Part shown: positions 1 through 9,558 of the stretch, one piece after another | Numbering within the stretch: the stretch's first letter is position 1 | Layout: each line of letters opens with the position of its first letter | Source: UBA4572 sp049965515 | GTDB taxonomy: Bacteria; Nitrospirota; Leptospirillia; Leptospirillales; Leptospirillaceae | Direction of reading: 5' to 3' | Assembly (NCBI GenBank): GCA_049965515.1 | Contig: JBMFWG010000002.1 | Location: 1-64,000 of the forward strand | DNA: 64,000 bases | Notes under the pieces: generated by a model | What the model saw: only the letters and a program-made list of their open reading frames with translations | The model's database searches: none | What the model was told of the DNA's origin: nothing | Program-made: the position numbers and the translations under genes

Positions 1-140
1 GGACCGGAGTCCGGCGGTTTGTTTTCTGTGGCACTTTCCTTCCCGTCGCCAGGACTGGGTGTTACCCAGCGCCCTGCCCTGCGGTGCTCGGACTTTCCTC
101 CCGACTGGTGTCGGGCGGCCATCTTCCAGTCTTCTCCCGA
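1..140 (-). ncRNA. rnpB: RNase P RNA, 5' part (cut by window edge)
   Basis: The reverse strand carries signature bacterial type A RNase P RNA blocks: GAGGAAAGTCCGAGCACC just after a P3-like hairpin CCCGAC-ACCA-GTCGGG (about 110-90), then GCAGGGCAGG and GGAAAGTGCCACAGAAA near the left edge. This is the catalytic RNA that removes 5' leaders from pre-tRNA. Only the 5' portion is in the window, and the 5' end (about 140) is estimated from how far upstream of the GAGGAAAGTCC block the RNA usually begins. Its protein partner rnpA is at 40.2 kb. Family recognition is from conserved blocks; no covariance model was run. Confidence 0.85.
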
Positions 141-209
141 ACCCGGATCCCAGAGGACCGGGGGTCCCCTCTTGCAGAGGCGCCGTCATCCTGTCGCCTC
201 CCGCCGCTT

Positions 210-932
210 CTATTCGAGGTAGAGCCACCGCTGGCAATGGAGGCAGGGGATGATCTTCTGGCGTCTCTTGACCTCGGTCATGGTGCGGGGAGGAAGCACC
301 ATCCGGCAGGCCCCGCACGTTCCCTCCTGGATGCGGGAGACGACGAGCCCGTTCTTGTGGGAGATCTTGAGTCGCTGGTACTGGGAGAGGAGGCTTTCGG
401 GGAAGGAGGACATGAGGGAGGTCTTTTCCGACTCAAGAGTGTTGATGGCTCCTTCCTTTTCCTTCTCCAGTCGCGCCTGGAGGGCTCTGGCAGAGTCCAG
501 CTCCTTTTTTCGGCTCTCGATCTCGGCCGTGCGGCTGTCCAGGGTCTTCTCCAGAACCTCAATCGCCTCCATCAGCCGGAGAATTTCATCCTGCAGACGC
601 TCGACCTCGTCGCGTCGGAATTCCATCTCGGCCATATAGGCCTGGATCTCCCGGGAGTTCCGGAGCTCTTTGTTCTTCTTCTTGTTTTCGGAGATGATTT
701 GCTCGTTTGTCCGGAGCTCTTCTTCCTTGTCCTTTTTCTCTCGGGCGAGAGACTGAAGATCCTTCTTTTCGGAGTCAATCCGGGCAGAGAGTCCGGCGAG
801 CTCCTCTTCCTTTTCCCTGAGACCGGCCCGGGATGTCTCTATCTCACCGGTGATTTGGGCCAATTCATTGTCGATCGTCTGCAACCGGTATACCAGGGCC
901 AGGGTTTCCTGGACCGAGGGTCCCACATCCAA
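210..932 (-). CDS. Coiled-coil C4-type zinc-ribbon protein (DUF164 family)
   Basis: A 240-residue protein. Residues about 10-175 are a long, charged, heptad-rich coiled-coil hairpin. The C-terminus holds a zinc ribbon with two CxxC pairs (CGAC and CLHC, about 30 residues apart) and ends in RWLYLE. This is the layout of the widespread C4 zinc-ribbon/CT398-like family, whose molecular role is not settled (nucleic-acid or protein scaffolding has been proposed). It lies between tRNA-Ile2 and rnpB, a common neighbourhood for this family. The family call is firm; the function is unknown. Confidence 0.85.
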   Translation of the reverse strand: MDVGPSVQETLALVYRLQTIDNELAQITGEIETSRAGLREKEEELAGLSARIDSEKKDLQSLAREKKDKEEELRTNEQIISENKKKNKELRNSREIQAYMAEMEFRRDEVERLQDEILRLMEAIEVLEKTLDSRTAEIESRKKELDSARALQARLEKEKEGAINTLESEKTSLMSSFPESLLSQYQRLKISHKNGLVVSRIQEGTCGACRMVLPPRTMTEVKRRQKIIPCLHCQRWLYLE

Positions 933-963
933 GGGGAGATCCTTTCTTCTCGTTCGTTTTCGG

Positions 964-1038
964 TGGTGGGCCCACCAGGATTCGAACCTGGAACCAACCG
1001 GTTATGAGCCGGCAGCTCTGCCGTTGAGCTATAGGCCC
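964..1038 (-). tRNA. tRNA-Ile2 (anticodon CAT)
   Basis: A 75-nt cloverleaf with encoded CCA. The acceptor stem GGGCCTA pairs with TGGGCCC, the anticodon stem GCCGG/CCGGT holds loop CTCATAA, and the T arm contains GGTTCGAATCC. A CAT anticodon may be Met or lysidine-modified Ile2. The C4:G69 and C5:G68 acceptor pairs are the identity elements used by the lysidine synthetase TilS, so Ile2 (reading AUA) is the better call. It begins 12 nt after the rpoD stop and is probably co-transcribed with rpoD. Confidence 0.93.
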
Positions 1039-1050
1039 GTTATTCGTCCA

Positions 1051-2823
<1,773 letters not shown>

Positions 2824-2866
2824 TGTGTCTCCCTATGGGGACCCAGCCTGGGTGTCCCGGGTGGGT

Positions 2867-4642
2867 CTATGAGTGGACGGATTTCGTCGGCCCCGCCCCG
2901 TCCGTTCTGAGTTTCCGTCGAGTCTTCCGGGACATGCGCCAGGCTGCCTGGCGTATGTCCTCGAGTCGTTCCTGCCGGGAGGCCGGGTCGGAGGGAAGCT
3001 CGTACCAGAGCTTCATCAGGGGGGGATCCCTCCGAAGAAGGTCATGAATGCCCCCAGAAGTCCCGGATTCGGGGCCCGGGTCCGGCTGCGCCCAGAGATC
3101 GTCGAGGATGGCCGCCAGGGTTGTTTCCTCGACGAAGGCGTAGTCCTCTCTCCTCAACACCTCCCTGGGATGCGGGGACTCTCCGTCCACCCACATCCGG
3201 AGAAGCTCTACGAGGTGGTTCCTCACGGCCAGGGCGCGGTTTCCGAGGGTTGTCCCTTCGGATTCGGCGGCCTTCTCCTTTCGGGTCTCCCGGGCTGCCT
3301 CCGGCCCCGAGAGAAGCGCATGGGCCAGGAGGTCCTTCATCGTCCCCAGAAGGACGGCGCCTTGCTGGAGCAGCCGGTCCTGAACCTCGAGGTCCGGAAA
3401 AGCCCGGACCATCGCGAGAAAGTCCGAGGTGAGAGCGGCTTTGGCTCCCGGATCCGGAGCGGCTCTGGCAACGGAGGAGGCGAGCCAGTCCAGAACGAAG
3501 TCTCCCATGGGAAGGGCGTCTTTCAGGGCCTTTTCCACGCCGGAGCGTCCCTCCCGCTGGACCCAGGTGTCGGGGTCGTCTCCATCGGGGAGCCAGATCG
3601 CCCGGAAGGAGAGGTCCGGATCCCAGAGGAAGCGTCCCACGATGCTCATGGCCGCCTCTCTTCCGGCCCGATCTCCGTCGAAGAGGAGAATGACCTCTCC
3701 GGCGCTCTTTTTGATCGTTGAGATGTGGGCCGGTCCCAGGGCCGTCCCCAAAGGGGCCACCACATTCTCGATCCCGGCCTGGGAGAGGGCAATGACGTCA
3801 AAGTATCCCTCGACGACCAGAACCCGCCCCTCCCTTCGGATGGCCCGAAAGGCCTGGTCAATTCCGAAGAGTATCTCCCGCTTTCTGAAGGTCGGGGACT
3901 CCGACGAATTGAGGTATTTGGGAGCCCGTCCCCCGGACTCGAGGCTTCGCCCGCCAAAGCCGACGGGAGTGCCACCCTCCCGGTCCCGGATCGGAATCAT
4001 GACCCGGTTTCGGAAGAGATCCCCTCCCCCGTGGCCTCCTGGCCCCGGAACGGCAGGGCGGATCATCCCTGCTTCGACAAGGGCCTGTGCGATTCCTTCG
4101 GTGTCGGCTTCGCCGCGCCCTTTGTCTCGACCCGACGAGCCAAAGGCCCCAAAGGTCTCAGCAAGAATCGAGGAGGCCGGGGCCCACCCCAGTCCGAATC
4201 TCTCCACCGTCTTGTCCGCGAGCTTGCGGGATTCCCGAAGATAGCGTCGGGCGGGCTCGCCCAAAGGAGAGGCGAGCGTCTTTCGGTAGAGCTCCTGGGC
4301 CACATTCAGGGCCTTTCTGAGTCGCTCCCGCCGTTCCCGCTCTTCCGTCGACCCCCGTTCGGGGAGAGGGAGTCCTGCCTCCTGGGCCAGGGAGCGCACG
4401 ACCTCGCCGAAGGATTTGTGGTCGAGCTTTTCGACGAGACGAAAGACATCCCCTCCGGCATGGCAGCCGAAACAGTAGTAGAGCTGTTTGTCGGGGTCGA
4501 CCTGGAACGACGGGGACTTTTCTTCATGAAAGGGGCACAGGCCGACCCATTTTTGGCCGCGCTTTCTCAGGTTAACGTAACGAGATGCCACCTCGACGAG
4601 GTCCGTGGCTCGACGGACCGACTCTACCCATTCATCCGCCAT
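2867..4642 (-). CDS. dnaG: DNA primase
   Basis: A 591-residue primase that makes RNA primers for replication. An N-terminal CHC2 zinc finger is visible (CPFHEEKSPSF, then YYCFGCHAGGD), followed by the catalytic core and a TOPRIM domain with VLVVEGYFDVIAL and the acidic LLFDGDRAG motif. The C-terminal region, which should bind DnaB helicase, is divergent as usual. Length is normal for the family. It lies 44 nt upstream of rpoD and 48 nt downstream of yqeY. Confidence 0.97.
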   Translation of the reverse strand: MADEWVESVRRATDLVEVASRYVNLRKRGQKWVGLCPFHEEKSPSFQVDPDKQLYYCFGCHAGGDVFRLVEKLDHKSFGEVVRSLAQEAGLPLPERGSTEERERRERLRKALNVAQELYRKTLASPLGEPARRYLRESRKLADKTVERFGLGWAPASSILAETFGAFGSSGRDKGRGEADTEGIAQALVEAGMIRPAVPGPGGHGGGDLFRNRVMIPIRDREGGTPVGFGGRSLESGGRAPKYLNSSESPTFRKREILFGIDQAFRAIRREGRVLVVEGYFDVIALSQAGIENVVAPLGTALGPAHISTIKKSAGEVILLFDGDRAGREAAMSIVGRFLWDPDLSFRAIWLPDGDDPDTWVQREGRSGVEKALKDALPMGDFVLDWLASSVARAAPDPGAKAALTSDFLAMVRAFPDLEVQDRLLQQGAVLLGTMKDLLAHALLSGPEAARETRKEKAAESEGTTLGNRALAVRNHLVELLRMWVDGESPHPREVLRREDYAFVEETTLAAILDDLWAQPDPGPESGTSGGIHDLLRRDPPLMKLWYELPSDPASRQERLEDIRQAAWRMSRKTRRKLRTDGAGPTKSVHS

Positions 4643-4690
4643 CTGTCGTCCGTTCGATTGGGAAGAGTCCTCTCCCCCTGGTCGCTCCGG

Positions 4691-5146
4691 TCAGGATTTT
4701 TCCAGTGCTGCCTTGACCTTCTGGCTGACGATTTTGTTGTCGGCCCGCCCCTTCGTCCGGGGGGAGAGCCATTGCATCAGCGGACCCATTCCCTTGGGGC
4801 CGGAGGCTTTCGTCTCGGCGATCCCTTCGGCGATGAGGCGATCGATGGACTCCTCCGACAGGGGCTCGGGAAGATAGGCCCGTAGGATGGCCTGTTCGGC
4901 CCGTTCCTTGTCGGCGAGTTCGGTTCGGCCACCGGCCGTAAAGCTCTCAATGGACTCGTCCATCTTCCGGACCATGGAAGAGATCGTCTCGATGATCTCC
5001 TCATCGCTGAGCGTCGATCCCTTGCCCTTCTCGATCTCCCGGTTCTTGACCTGGGAGAGGAGAAGACGCAGGACGGACAGCCGGACGGAGTCCTTGGCCT
5101 TCAGGCTCTCTTTCTGGTGATCCAGAAGCGTTTCCCGAAGTCCCAC
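4691..5146 (-). CDS. GatB/YqeY domain protein
   Basis: This 151-residue helical protein matches the YqeY family, which resembles the C-terminal tRNA-binding tail of the GatB amidotransferase subunit. The hallmarks LRLLLSQVKNREIEKG and LPEPLSEESIDRLIAE are present, followed by the C-terminal MGPLMQWLSPRTKGRAD segment. The start is GTG, preceded by AAAGGGGGACGA. YqeY genes often sit between rpsU and dnaG, as here. The biochemical role is unproven; a link to tRNA-dependent amidation is inferred from the domain only. Confidence 0.9.
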   Translation of the reverse strand: MGLRETLLDHQKESLKAKDSVRLSVLRLLLSQVKNREIEKGKGSTLSDEEIIETISSMVRKMDESIESFTAGGRTELADKERAEQAILRAYLPEPLSEESIDRLIAEGIAETKASGPKGMGPLMQWLSPRTKGRADNKIVSQKVKAALEKS

Positions 5147-5448
5147 TCGTCCCCCTTTGTTCAGTTTGAACGGTAATGTGTCGAGAACCCTTGAAGGGTC
5201 ACGCTGATCAGGCCCGGACCTCCAACGAGGTCTCCCGTCGGGCGTGGTTCAGCGAGGATTCCTGGCCTGACGGACACGACAGGAGTGAAGCTTTTTGCAT
5301 CCCGAGATTCGTGATCCTGGGGGGCGCCTTTGCAGATCGGCTCGGCGTGGGCCCCTCTCGCTGTGAAAGAGGTCGCCGGGAGCCGACGCGTTCCGGAACG
5401 CCACAGGAAACCCTGTCGCGTCCGGCGGTCTTCAGCGTGGAATGAGAG
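5147..5448 (-). other. Structured intergenic region between rpsU and yqeY
   Basis: About 300 nt without a credible gene inside an otherwise tight operon. It holds strong inverted repeats: CGGCTCGGCG (5338-5347) against CGCCGGGAGCCG (5374-5385); the 14-bp perfect palindrome GCGTTCCGGAACGC (5388-5401); and ACAGG/CCTGT (5403-5416). The last two could sit in a three-way junction closed by CGAC/GTCG. This may be a non-coding RNA, an RNA processing site or an attenuator that uncouples rpsU from dnaG-rpoD. Pairings were found by eye. Confidence 0.4.
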
Positions 5449-5646
5449 CTAGCGAACCGCCATGCGGGCGCGCTTCAATGCCTTCTTTCTGGCAGCGAGG
5501 GCTTTCTTCTTGCGGCGGACGGAGGGCTTTTCGTAATGTTCGCGCTTCTTGACGTCGGAGAGAATCCCCGCTTTTTCGCACTGCTTTTTGAAGCGCTTGA
5601 GGGCGCTTTCGAACGATTCGTTTTCCTTGACGCGAACTCCAGTCAT
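5449..5646 (-). CDS. rpsU: 30S ribosomal protein S21
   Basis: A 65-residue, very basic protein with the S21 pattern: a short N-terminal segment, FESALKRFKKQCEKAG, then KREHYEKPSVRRKKK and a lysine/arginine-rich tail. S21 joins the small subunit near the anti-Shine-Dalgarno end of 16S rRNA and helps initiation. The ATG follows GGGAGGTTTTGA. It is the first gene of the rpsU-yqeY-dnaG-rpoD cluster and has a strong promoter about 45 nt upstream. Confidence 0.97.
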   Translation of the reverse strand: MTGVRVKENESFESALKRFKKQCEKAGILSDVKKREHYEKPSVRRKKKALAARKKALKRARMAVR

Positions 5647-5688
5647 TCAAAACCTCCCTTATATGGATAGGACTGACGCAGACTGTTT

Positions 5689-5717
5689 ATTTTATACCCG
5701 GGTGGAAATATTGTCAA
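5689..5717 (-). promoter_or_regulatory. Sigma-70 promoter of rpsU-yqeY-dnaG-rpoD
   Basis: On the minus strand TTGACA (5717-5712), a 17-bp spacer, then TAAAAT (5694-5689). Both boxes are near consensus and the spacing is optimal. Transcription would start about 35 nt before the rpsU ATG. Confidence 0.75.
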
Positions 5718-5758
5718 AGAAATTTCGAGAAGGACGATGGGGGAAAGATTTCGCCAGG

Positions 5759-6124
5759 TCATCCGGGAGGCCATCCCATCTCCCGTCCCGCCAGCAGGTG
5801 GATGTGGAGGTGAGCGACGGTCTGCCCTCCCTCCTGTCCGGTGTTGACGACGAGGCGGTACCCCCGGTTGGTGAGACCCTTCTCCGCCGCCAGTGCCAGC
5901 CCCAACCCCAGAAGGTCTGCCATCTCTTCGGCGGCCCGGGGCCCTTTCATGAACTCTCCGATGTCGGTGGCGTGGCGCTTGGGGATCAGGAGCCAGTGAT
6001 GGGGAGCCTGGGGCGAGATATCCGCGATCGCCAGGGAGTCGGGGGATTCCCGGAGTCGTCCCGCAGGAATCTCTCCCCGGACGATCCGGCAGAAAAGGCA
6101 GTTCTCGCTTTTTGATGCGGTCAA
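5759..6124 (-). CDS. HIT family nucleotide-binding hydrolase
   Basis: A 121-residue histidine-triad protein. The zinc-type N-terminus CLFCRIVRGEIPA and the catalytic HLHIHLL triad near the C-terminus are both clear. HIT proteins hydrolyse purine nucleoside phosphoramidates and related adenylates. The start is TTG, overlapping the hisIE stop as TTGA, so it is the last gene of the his operon. The link to histidine synthesis is positional only. A substrate cannot be assigned. Confidence 0.92.
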   Translation of the reverse strand: MTASKSENCLFCRIVRGEIPAGRLRESPDSLAIADISPQAPHHWLLIPKRHATDIGEFMKGPRAAEEMADLLGLGLALAAEKGLTNRGYRLVVNTGQEGGQTVAHLHIHLLAGREMGWPPG

Positions 6125-6816
6125 GGTGTCTCTCCTCCCTTTTGGGGGGTGGGCCCGGATCGCTCCTTTTTTTCCTCGAGGCCCCCCTTTCCTGTGCGTT
6201 TTTCCAAAACTCGGAGGACCTCCTCCCAGGGCGTCTGGCTTCGCTCCATCGCAACGAGGAGATGAAAGAGAAGATCGGCCATCTCGGAGCGGGTTCCGGC
6301 GGTGTCCTCCTCGTAGATCGCGGCCATGGTTTCCCCGGCCTCCTCGACGAGCTTTTTCAGGAGGGAGGAGCGGGGTCCGGTAAGAAGGCGTGCCACGTAG
6401 GAGGTCTCGGGATTCCCCTCCTTCCGCCGGGCGATGGTTCCGGCGAGCTCTCCCAGGGTTTCGAAGGCCGGCTTCCCCTCCTCCCCGGGGACGAGGAGGC
6501 GTCCATCAAAGCAGCTCTCCGATCCGGTGTGGCAGGTGGGACCGTCCGGCCGGACCAGGGCCAGGAGGGTGTCCCCGTCGCAGTCGTAGCGGAGGGAGAC
6601 AAGACGGAGGAAGTGTCCCGAACTCTCGCCTTTGGTCCACAGCCGTTTCCGGGAGCGGCTGAAAAAGGTGACCTTCCCGCTCTCGACAGTTTTGTGAAAG
6701 GCCTCCCGGTTCATGTATCCCACCATGAGGACCTTGCCGAAGCGAACCTCCTGGGCGACGACGGGGCGAAGGGTCTCCTCATCGGGAAAGAGGGTGCGCA
6801 CGACGGCGTCATCCAC
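6121..6816 (-). CDS. hisIE: Bifunctional phosphoribosyl-AMP cyclohydrolase / phosphoribosyl-ATP pyrophosphatase
   Basis: A 231-residue fusion catalysing steps 2 and 3 of histidine synthesis. The N-terminal HisI domain (about 1-120) has the metal-binding pattern YDCDGDTLLALV with PTCHTGSESCF. The C-terminal HisE domain (about 125-215) has the helical pyrophosphatase signature SYVARLL...KLVEEAGE and EMADLLFHLLV. The start is GTG, 8 nt inside the end of hisF, and the stop overlaps the HIT gene. Confidence 0.96.
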   Translation of the reverse strand: MDDAVVRTLFPDEETLRPVVAQEVRFGKVLMVGYMNREAFHKTVESGKVTFFSRSRKRLWTKGESSGHFLRLVSLRYDCDGDTLLALVRPDGPTCHTGSESCFDGRLLVPGEEGKPAFETLGELAGTIARRKEGNPETSYVARLLTGPRSSLLKKLVEEAGETMAAIYEEDTAGTRSEMADLLFHLLVAMERSQTPWEEVLRVLEKRTGKGGLEEKKERSGPTPQKGGETP

Positions 6817-7597
6817 GGTCCGCTCCCGGAATAAAGGGGTCCATGGGCGGGCGGACCGCCACGCCGTGGTTTGCCAGATAGCGTCTCAGATCCCGGAGGT
6901 CGACCGTCCCGAAGTGGAAGAGGCTCGCCGCGAGTGCCGCATCGGCCCCGGCATCGAAGGCCCGCCGGAAGTCTTCAAGGCTTCCGGCTCCGCCGGAGGC
7001 AATGAGCGGAACATCCACCGCCCGGCTGACGGCCCGGAGGAGATCGGTGTCGTAGCCGGTTTTCGTCCCGTCGCGGTCCATGGAGGTCAGGAGGATCTCC
7101 CCGGCCCCCCGGCGAACCCCTTCGACGATCCATTCCAGGGCGTTGCGGTCGGTGGGGCGGGTTCCTCCGTGGGAATGGACCCGCCAGGAGTCCCCCTCCC
7201 TCCTGACGTCCACCGCCAGGACGATGCACTGGGATCCGAAGCGGAGGGCTCCTTCGGTGAGGAGTTCGGGGCGGGCGAGGGCGGCAGAGTTGAGGGAGAC
7301 CTTGTCGGCACCGGCGTTGAGGGCCTTTCGGATCTCCTCGGTCGATCGGATCCCTCCCCCCACTGTCAGGGGAAGAAAGACCCGGCTGGCCGTCCTCTCC
7401 ACGATCTCGAAGAGGGTCCCCCGGTTTTCCACGGAGGCACCGATATCGAGAAAGCAGAGTTCGTCCGCCCCCATCCGGTCGTAGAGGGCGGCTGTTTCCA
7501 CGGGGTCTCCGGCGTCGGTGAGAGATTCGAAGCAGACCCCCTTCACCACGCGGCCCCCCTTCATGTCGAGGCAGGGGATGATCCGTTTCTTCAGCAT
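6809..7597 (-). CDS. hisF: Imidazole glycerol phosphate synthase subunit HisF
   Basis: A 262-residue (beta/alpha)8 barrel. It starts with the typical MLKKRIIPCLDMKGGRVVKG and carries VGGGIRS and the second phosphate loop IASGGAGSLEDF. HisF uses ammonia from HisH to close the imidazole ring, releasing AICAR. Catalytic Asp residues are in CLD and in TSMDRDGTKTGYD. It overlaps hisA by 7 nt upstream and hisIE by 8 nt downstream. Confidence 0.97.
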   Translation of the reverse strand: MLKKRIIPCLDMKGGRVVKGVCFESLTDAGDPVETAALYDRMGADELCFLDIGASVENRGTLFEIVERTASRVFLPLTVGGGIRSTEEIRKALNAGADKVSLNSAALARPELLTEGALRFGSQCIVLAVDVRREGDSWRVHSHGGTRPTDRNALEWIVEGVRRGAGEILLTSMDRDGTKTGYDTDLLRAVSRAVDVPLIASGGAGSLEDFRRAFDAGADAALAASLFHFGTVDLRDLRRYLANHGVAVRPPMDPFIPGADRG

Positions 7598-8322
7598 GGG
7601 GCGGGGTCCGGCCGGCAGAGAGACAGGGCCTGGGAGAGGTCCACGGACCCCGTGTAGAGGGCCCGCCCCACGATGGCGCCAGAGACCTTCGCCTCCCGGA
7701 GCCGGAGAATGTCGTCGAGGGAGCCGATGCCCCCGCTGGCGATGACCGGCACCGAAAGGTTCTCCGCAAGCTCCCGGTAAACGGGGAGATTCGGGCCTTC
7801 GAGCATCCCGTCCCGGGCGATGTCGGTGTAGACAAATCCTGCCACGCCCTCTGAGGCGAGGCGCTTCATCGTCTCCATGGGCGCCCCCCCGGTGGTCTCA
7901 AGCCACCCCGAAATCGCTATCTTTCCTTCCCGGACATCGACGCCCACAAAGAAGCGCCCGGGACACTCCCGAAGCATGGAGGCCAGAAATTCGGGGTTGG
8001 TGAGGGCCCCTGTTCCCAGAACGAGCCGTTCCACTCCCATGTCGAGGTAGCGGCGGGCCGTGTCGACGGTGCGGATCCCCCCCCCCACCTGGATCTTCCC
8101 CCGGAAGGCGCCGATGATGGCCTCGAGAGCGGGAAGGTGTCCGGGCTGCCCCGTCTTGGCCCCGTCGAGGTCGACCACATGAAGCCAGTTCGCCCCCTTG
8201 TCGAAGAAGCTTCGGGCGGCCCGGGCCGGATCCTCCTCGTAGACGGTGGCCCGGGAAAAGTCCCCCTGGGTGAGGCGGACGACCCGTCCCCCGGAGAGGT
8301 CAATCGCCGGATAGAGCTGCAT
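7591..8322 (-). CDS. hisA: ProFAR isomerase (HisA)
   Basis: A 243-residue barrel isomerase for the fourth step of histidine synthesis. The start was set at MQLYPAIDLSGGRVVRLTQG, which matches the conserved N-terminus with catalytic Asp8; the open frame continues upstream but only as a shadow of hisH. The QVGGGIRTVDT and ASGGIGSLDDI phosphate-binding loops and the second catalytic Asp in YTDIARDGML are present. Only 1 nt separates it from hisH. Confidence 0.96.
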   Translation of the reverse strand: MQLYPAIDLSGGRVVRLTQGDFSRATVYEEDPARAARSFFDKGANWLHVVDLDGAKTGQPGHLPALEAIIGAFRGKIQVGGGIRTVDTARRYLDMGVERLVLGTGALTNPEFLASMLRECPGRFFVGVDVREGKIAISGWLETTGGAPMETMKRLASEGVAGFVYTDIARDGMLEGPNLPVYRELAENLSVPVIASGGIGSLDDILRLREAKVSGAIVGRALYTGSVDLSQALSLCRPDPAPC

Positions 8323-8323
8323 T

Positions 8324-8947
8324 CTAAAGTCCTCCAAAATTCTCAAGAAGCGTGAGTCCGGCCGCCTGGCTCTTTTCGGGATGGAACTGGACCGCCGCGA
8401 CCCGTCCCCGTCCCACCATGGAGGGATAGGGGCCCTGGTAGTCGGTCTCTCCCAGAACCAGATCCGGATCGGACGTGCGGACCCGGTAAGAATGGACAAA
8501 ATAAAAGTCGGGTCTCTCGGGAAGCCGGCTCCAGAGGGGATGGGGGGCCTTGCGGACTACGTCATTCCATCCGATCTGGGGGACCTTTCCCCGGGCGGGA
8601 TCGAAGGGAACGATCTCTCCGGAGAAGAACCCGAGTCCCCGGTGGGTCCCGAACTCCTGGCTCGTGTCGAAGAGAAGCTGCATCCCCAGGCAGATGCCGA
8701 GAAAAGGGTGGTCCTCCCGGAGCCATCGCTCGATGACAGGGATCCATCCCTTGGCTTCGAGCCGGGCCCGTCCCTCCCCGAAGGCTCCGACGCCGGGAAG
8801 GACAAGGTGGGTCGGGGCGAAGGCCGTCATCTCTTCCGGGGAGGCGACGACGCTCACCTTGTGGCCGCTGGCCTCCAGTGCCTTGGCCACAGAGTGGATG
8901 TTCCCCATGTCGTAGTCGATCACGCCTGTCCGGGGAGAGCCTCCCAT
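8324..8947 (-). CDS. hisH: Imidazole glycerol phosphate synthase subunit HisH (glutaminase)
   Basis: A 207-residue class I glutamine amidotransferase, partner of HisF. It has the N-terminal VIDYDMGNIHSV, the oxyanion region LPGVGAFGEG, the nucleophile FLGICLGMQLLF, and the His/Glu pair in AVQFHPEKSQ. It delivers ammonia to the HisF barrel. Its start overlaps the hisB stop. Confidence 0.96.
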   Translation of the reverse strand: MGGSPRTGVIDYDMGNIHSVAKALEASGHKVSVVASPEEMTAFAPTHLVLPGVGAFGEGRARLEAKGWIPVIERWLREDHPFLGICLGMQLLFDTSQEFGTHRGLGFFSGEIVPFDPARGKVPQIGWNDVVRKAPHPLWSRLPERPDFYFVHSYRVRTSDPDLVLGETDYQGPYPSMVGRGRVAAVQFHPEKSQAAGLTLLENFGGL

Positions 8948-9558
8948 CAGAGGGAGCCCTTGGTGGAGGGGACGCCCGTCTGTCGGGGATCGGGGGCTAC
9001 GGCCATCCGGAGGGCCCGGGCGAAGGACTTGAAGAGGGCCTCCGCCTTGTGATGGCTGTTTCGCCCAGAGAGCAGGTGGAGGTGGAGGGTCAACCGGGCC
9101 TTCTGGCTGAAGGCCTGGAAAAAATCCTCAAGTAGATCGAGATCGAAGTCCCGGACCCTCTCTCCTCGCTCCAGGGGGCATTCGTAGACCAGAAAGGGGC
9201 GCCCCGAAAGATCCACGACCGTTCGCGCCAGGGATTCGTCGAGAGGAGCATAGAAAAACCCGTAGCGACTGATTCCGGCCCGCTCGCCCAGGGCCTGGTC
9301 GAAGAGGCTTCCCAGAAGAAGTCCGGTGTCCTCCACCGTGTGGTGCCAGTCGACGTGAAGATCCCCGGCGGCGGAGAGGGACAGGTCGAAGAGACCGTGA
9401 CGTCCCACCTGGTCGAGGAGGTGGTCGAAAAAGGGCATGCCGGTGGAGATGTTGGTCACTCCTGTTCCGTCGAGGGCGAGAGTTCCTTCGATCCGGGTCT
9501 CCCGGGTCTCCCGCAGAAGGGTGGCCGTCCGGGCGGACGGAAGGGGGGAGGGGGTCAT
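8947..9558 (-). CDS. hisB: Imidazoleglycerol-phosphate dehydratase
   Basis: A 203-residue monofunctional HisB (step 6). The two metal-binding motifs are visible: FFDHLLDQVGRHG and DWHHTVEDTGLLLG early, and the second-half RNSHHKAEALFKSFARAL. The start at 9558 (MTPSPLPSARTATLL) overlaps the hisC stop as ATGA; a longer frame upstream is a shadow of hisC. No histidinol-phosphatase domain is fused, so a separate phosphatase is needed (see the IMPase-family gene at 62.6 kb). Confidence 0.95.
   Translation of the reverse strand: MTPSPLPSARTATLLRETRETRIEGTLALDGTGVTNISTGMPFFDHLLDQVGRHGLFDLSLSAAGDLHVDWHHTVEDTGLLLGSLFDQALGERAGISRYGFFYAPLDESLARTVVDLSGRPFLVYECPLERGERVRDFDLDLLEDFFQAFSQKARLTLHLHLLSGRNSHHKAEALFKSFARALRMAVAPDPRQTGVPSTKGSL

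Noticed and set aside
84..1007. Long plus-strand open frames over the 1-5 kb, 11-13 kb and 15-18 kb genes
   Set aside because: They are antisense shadows of well-identified minus-strand genes, which is common at this GC content, and have no family resemblance.
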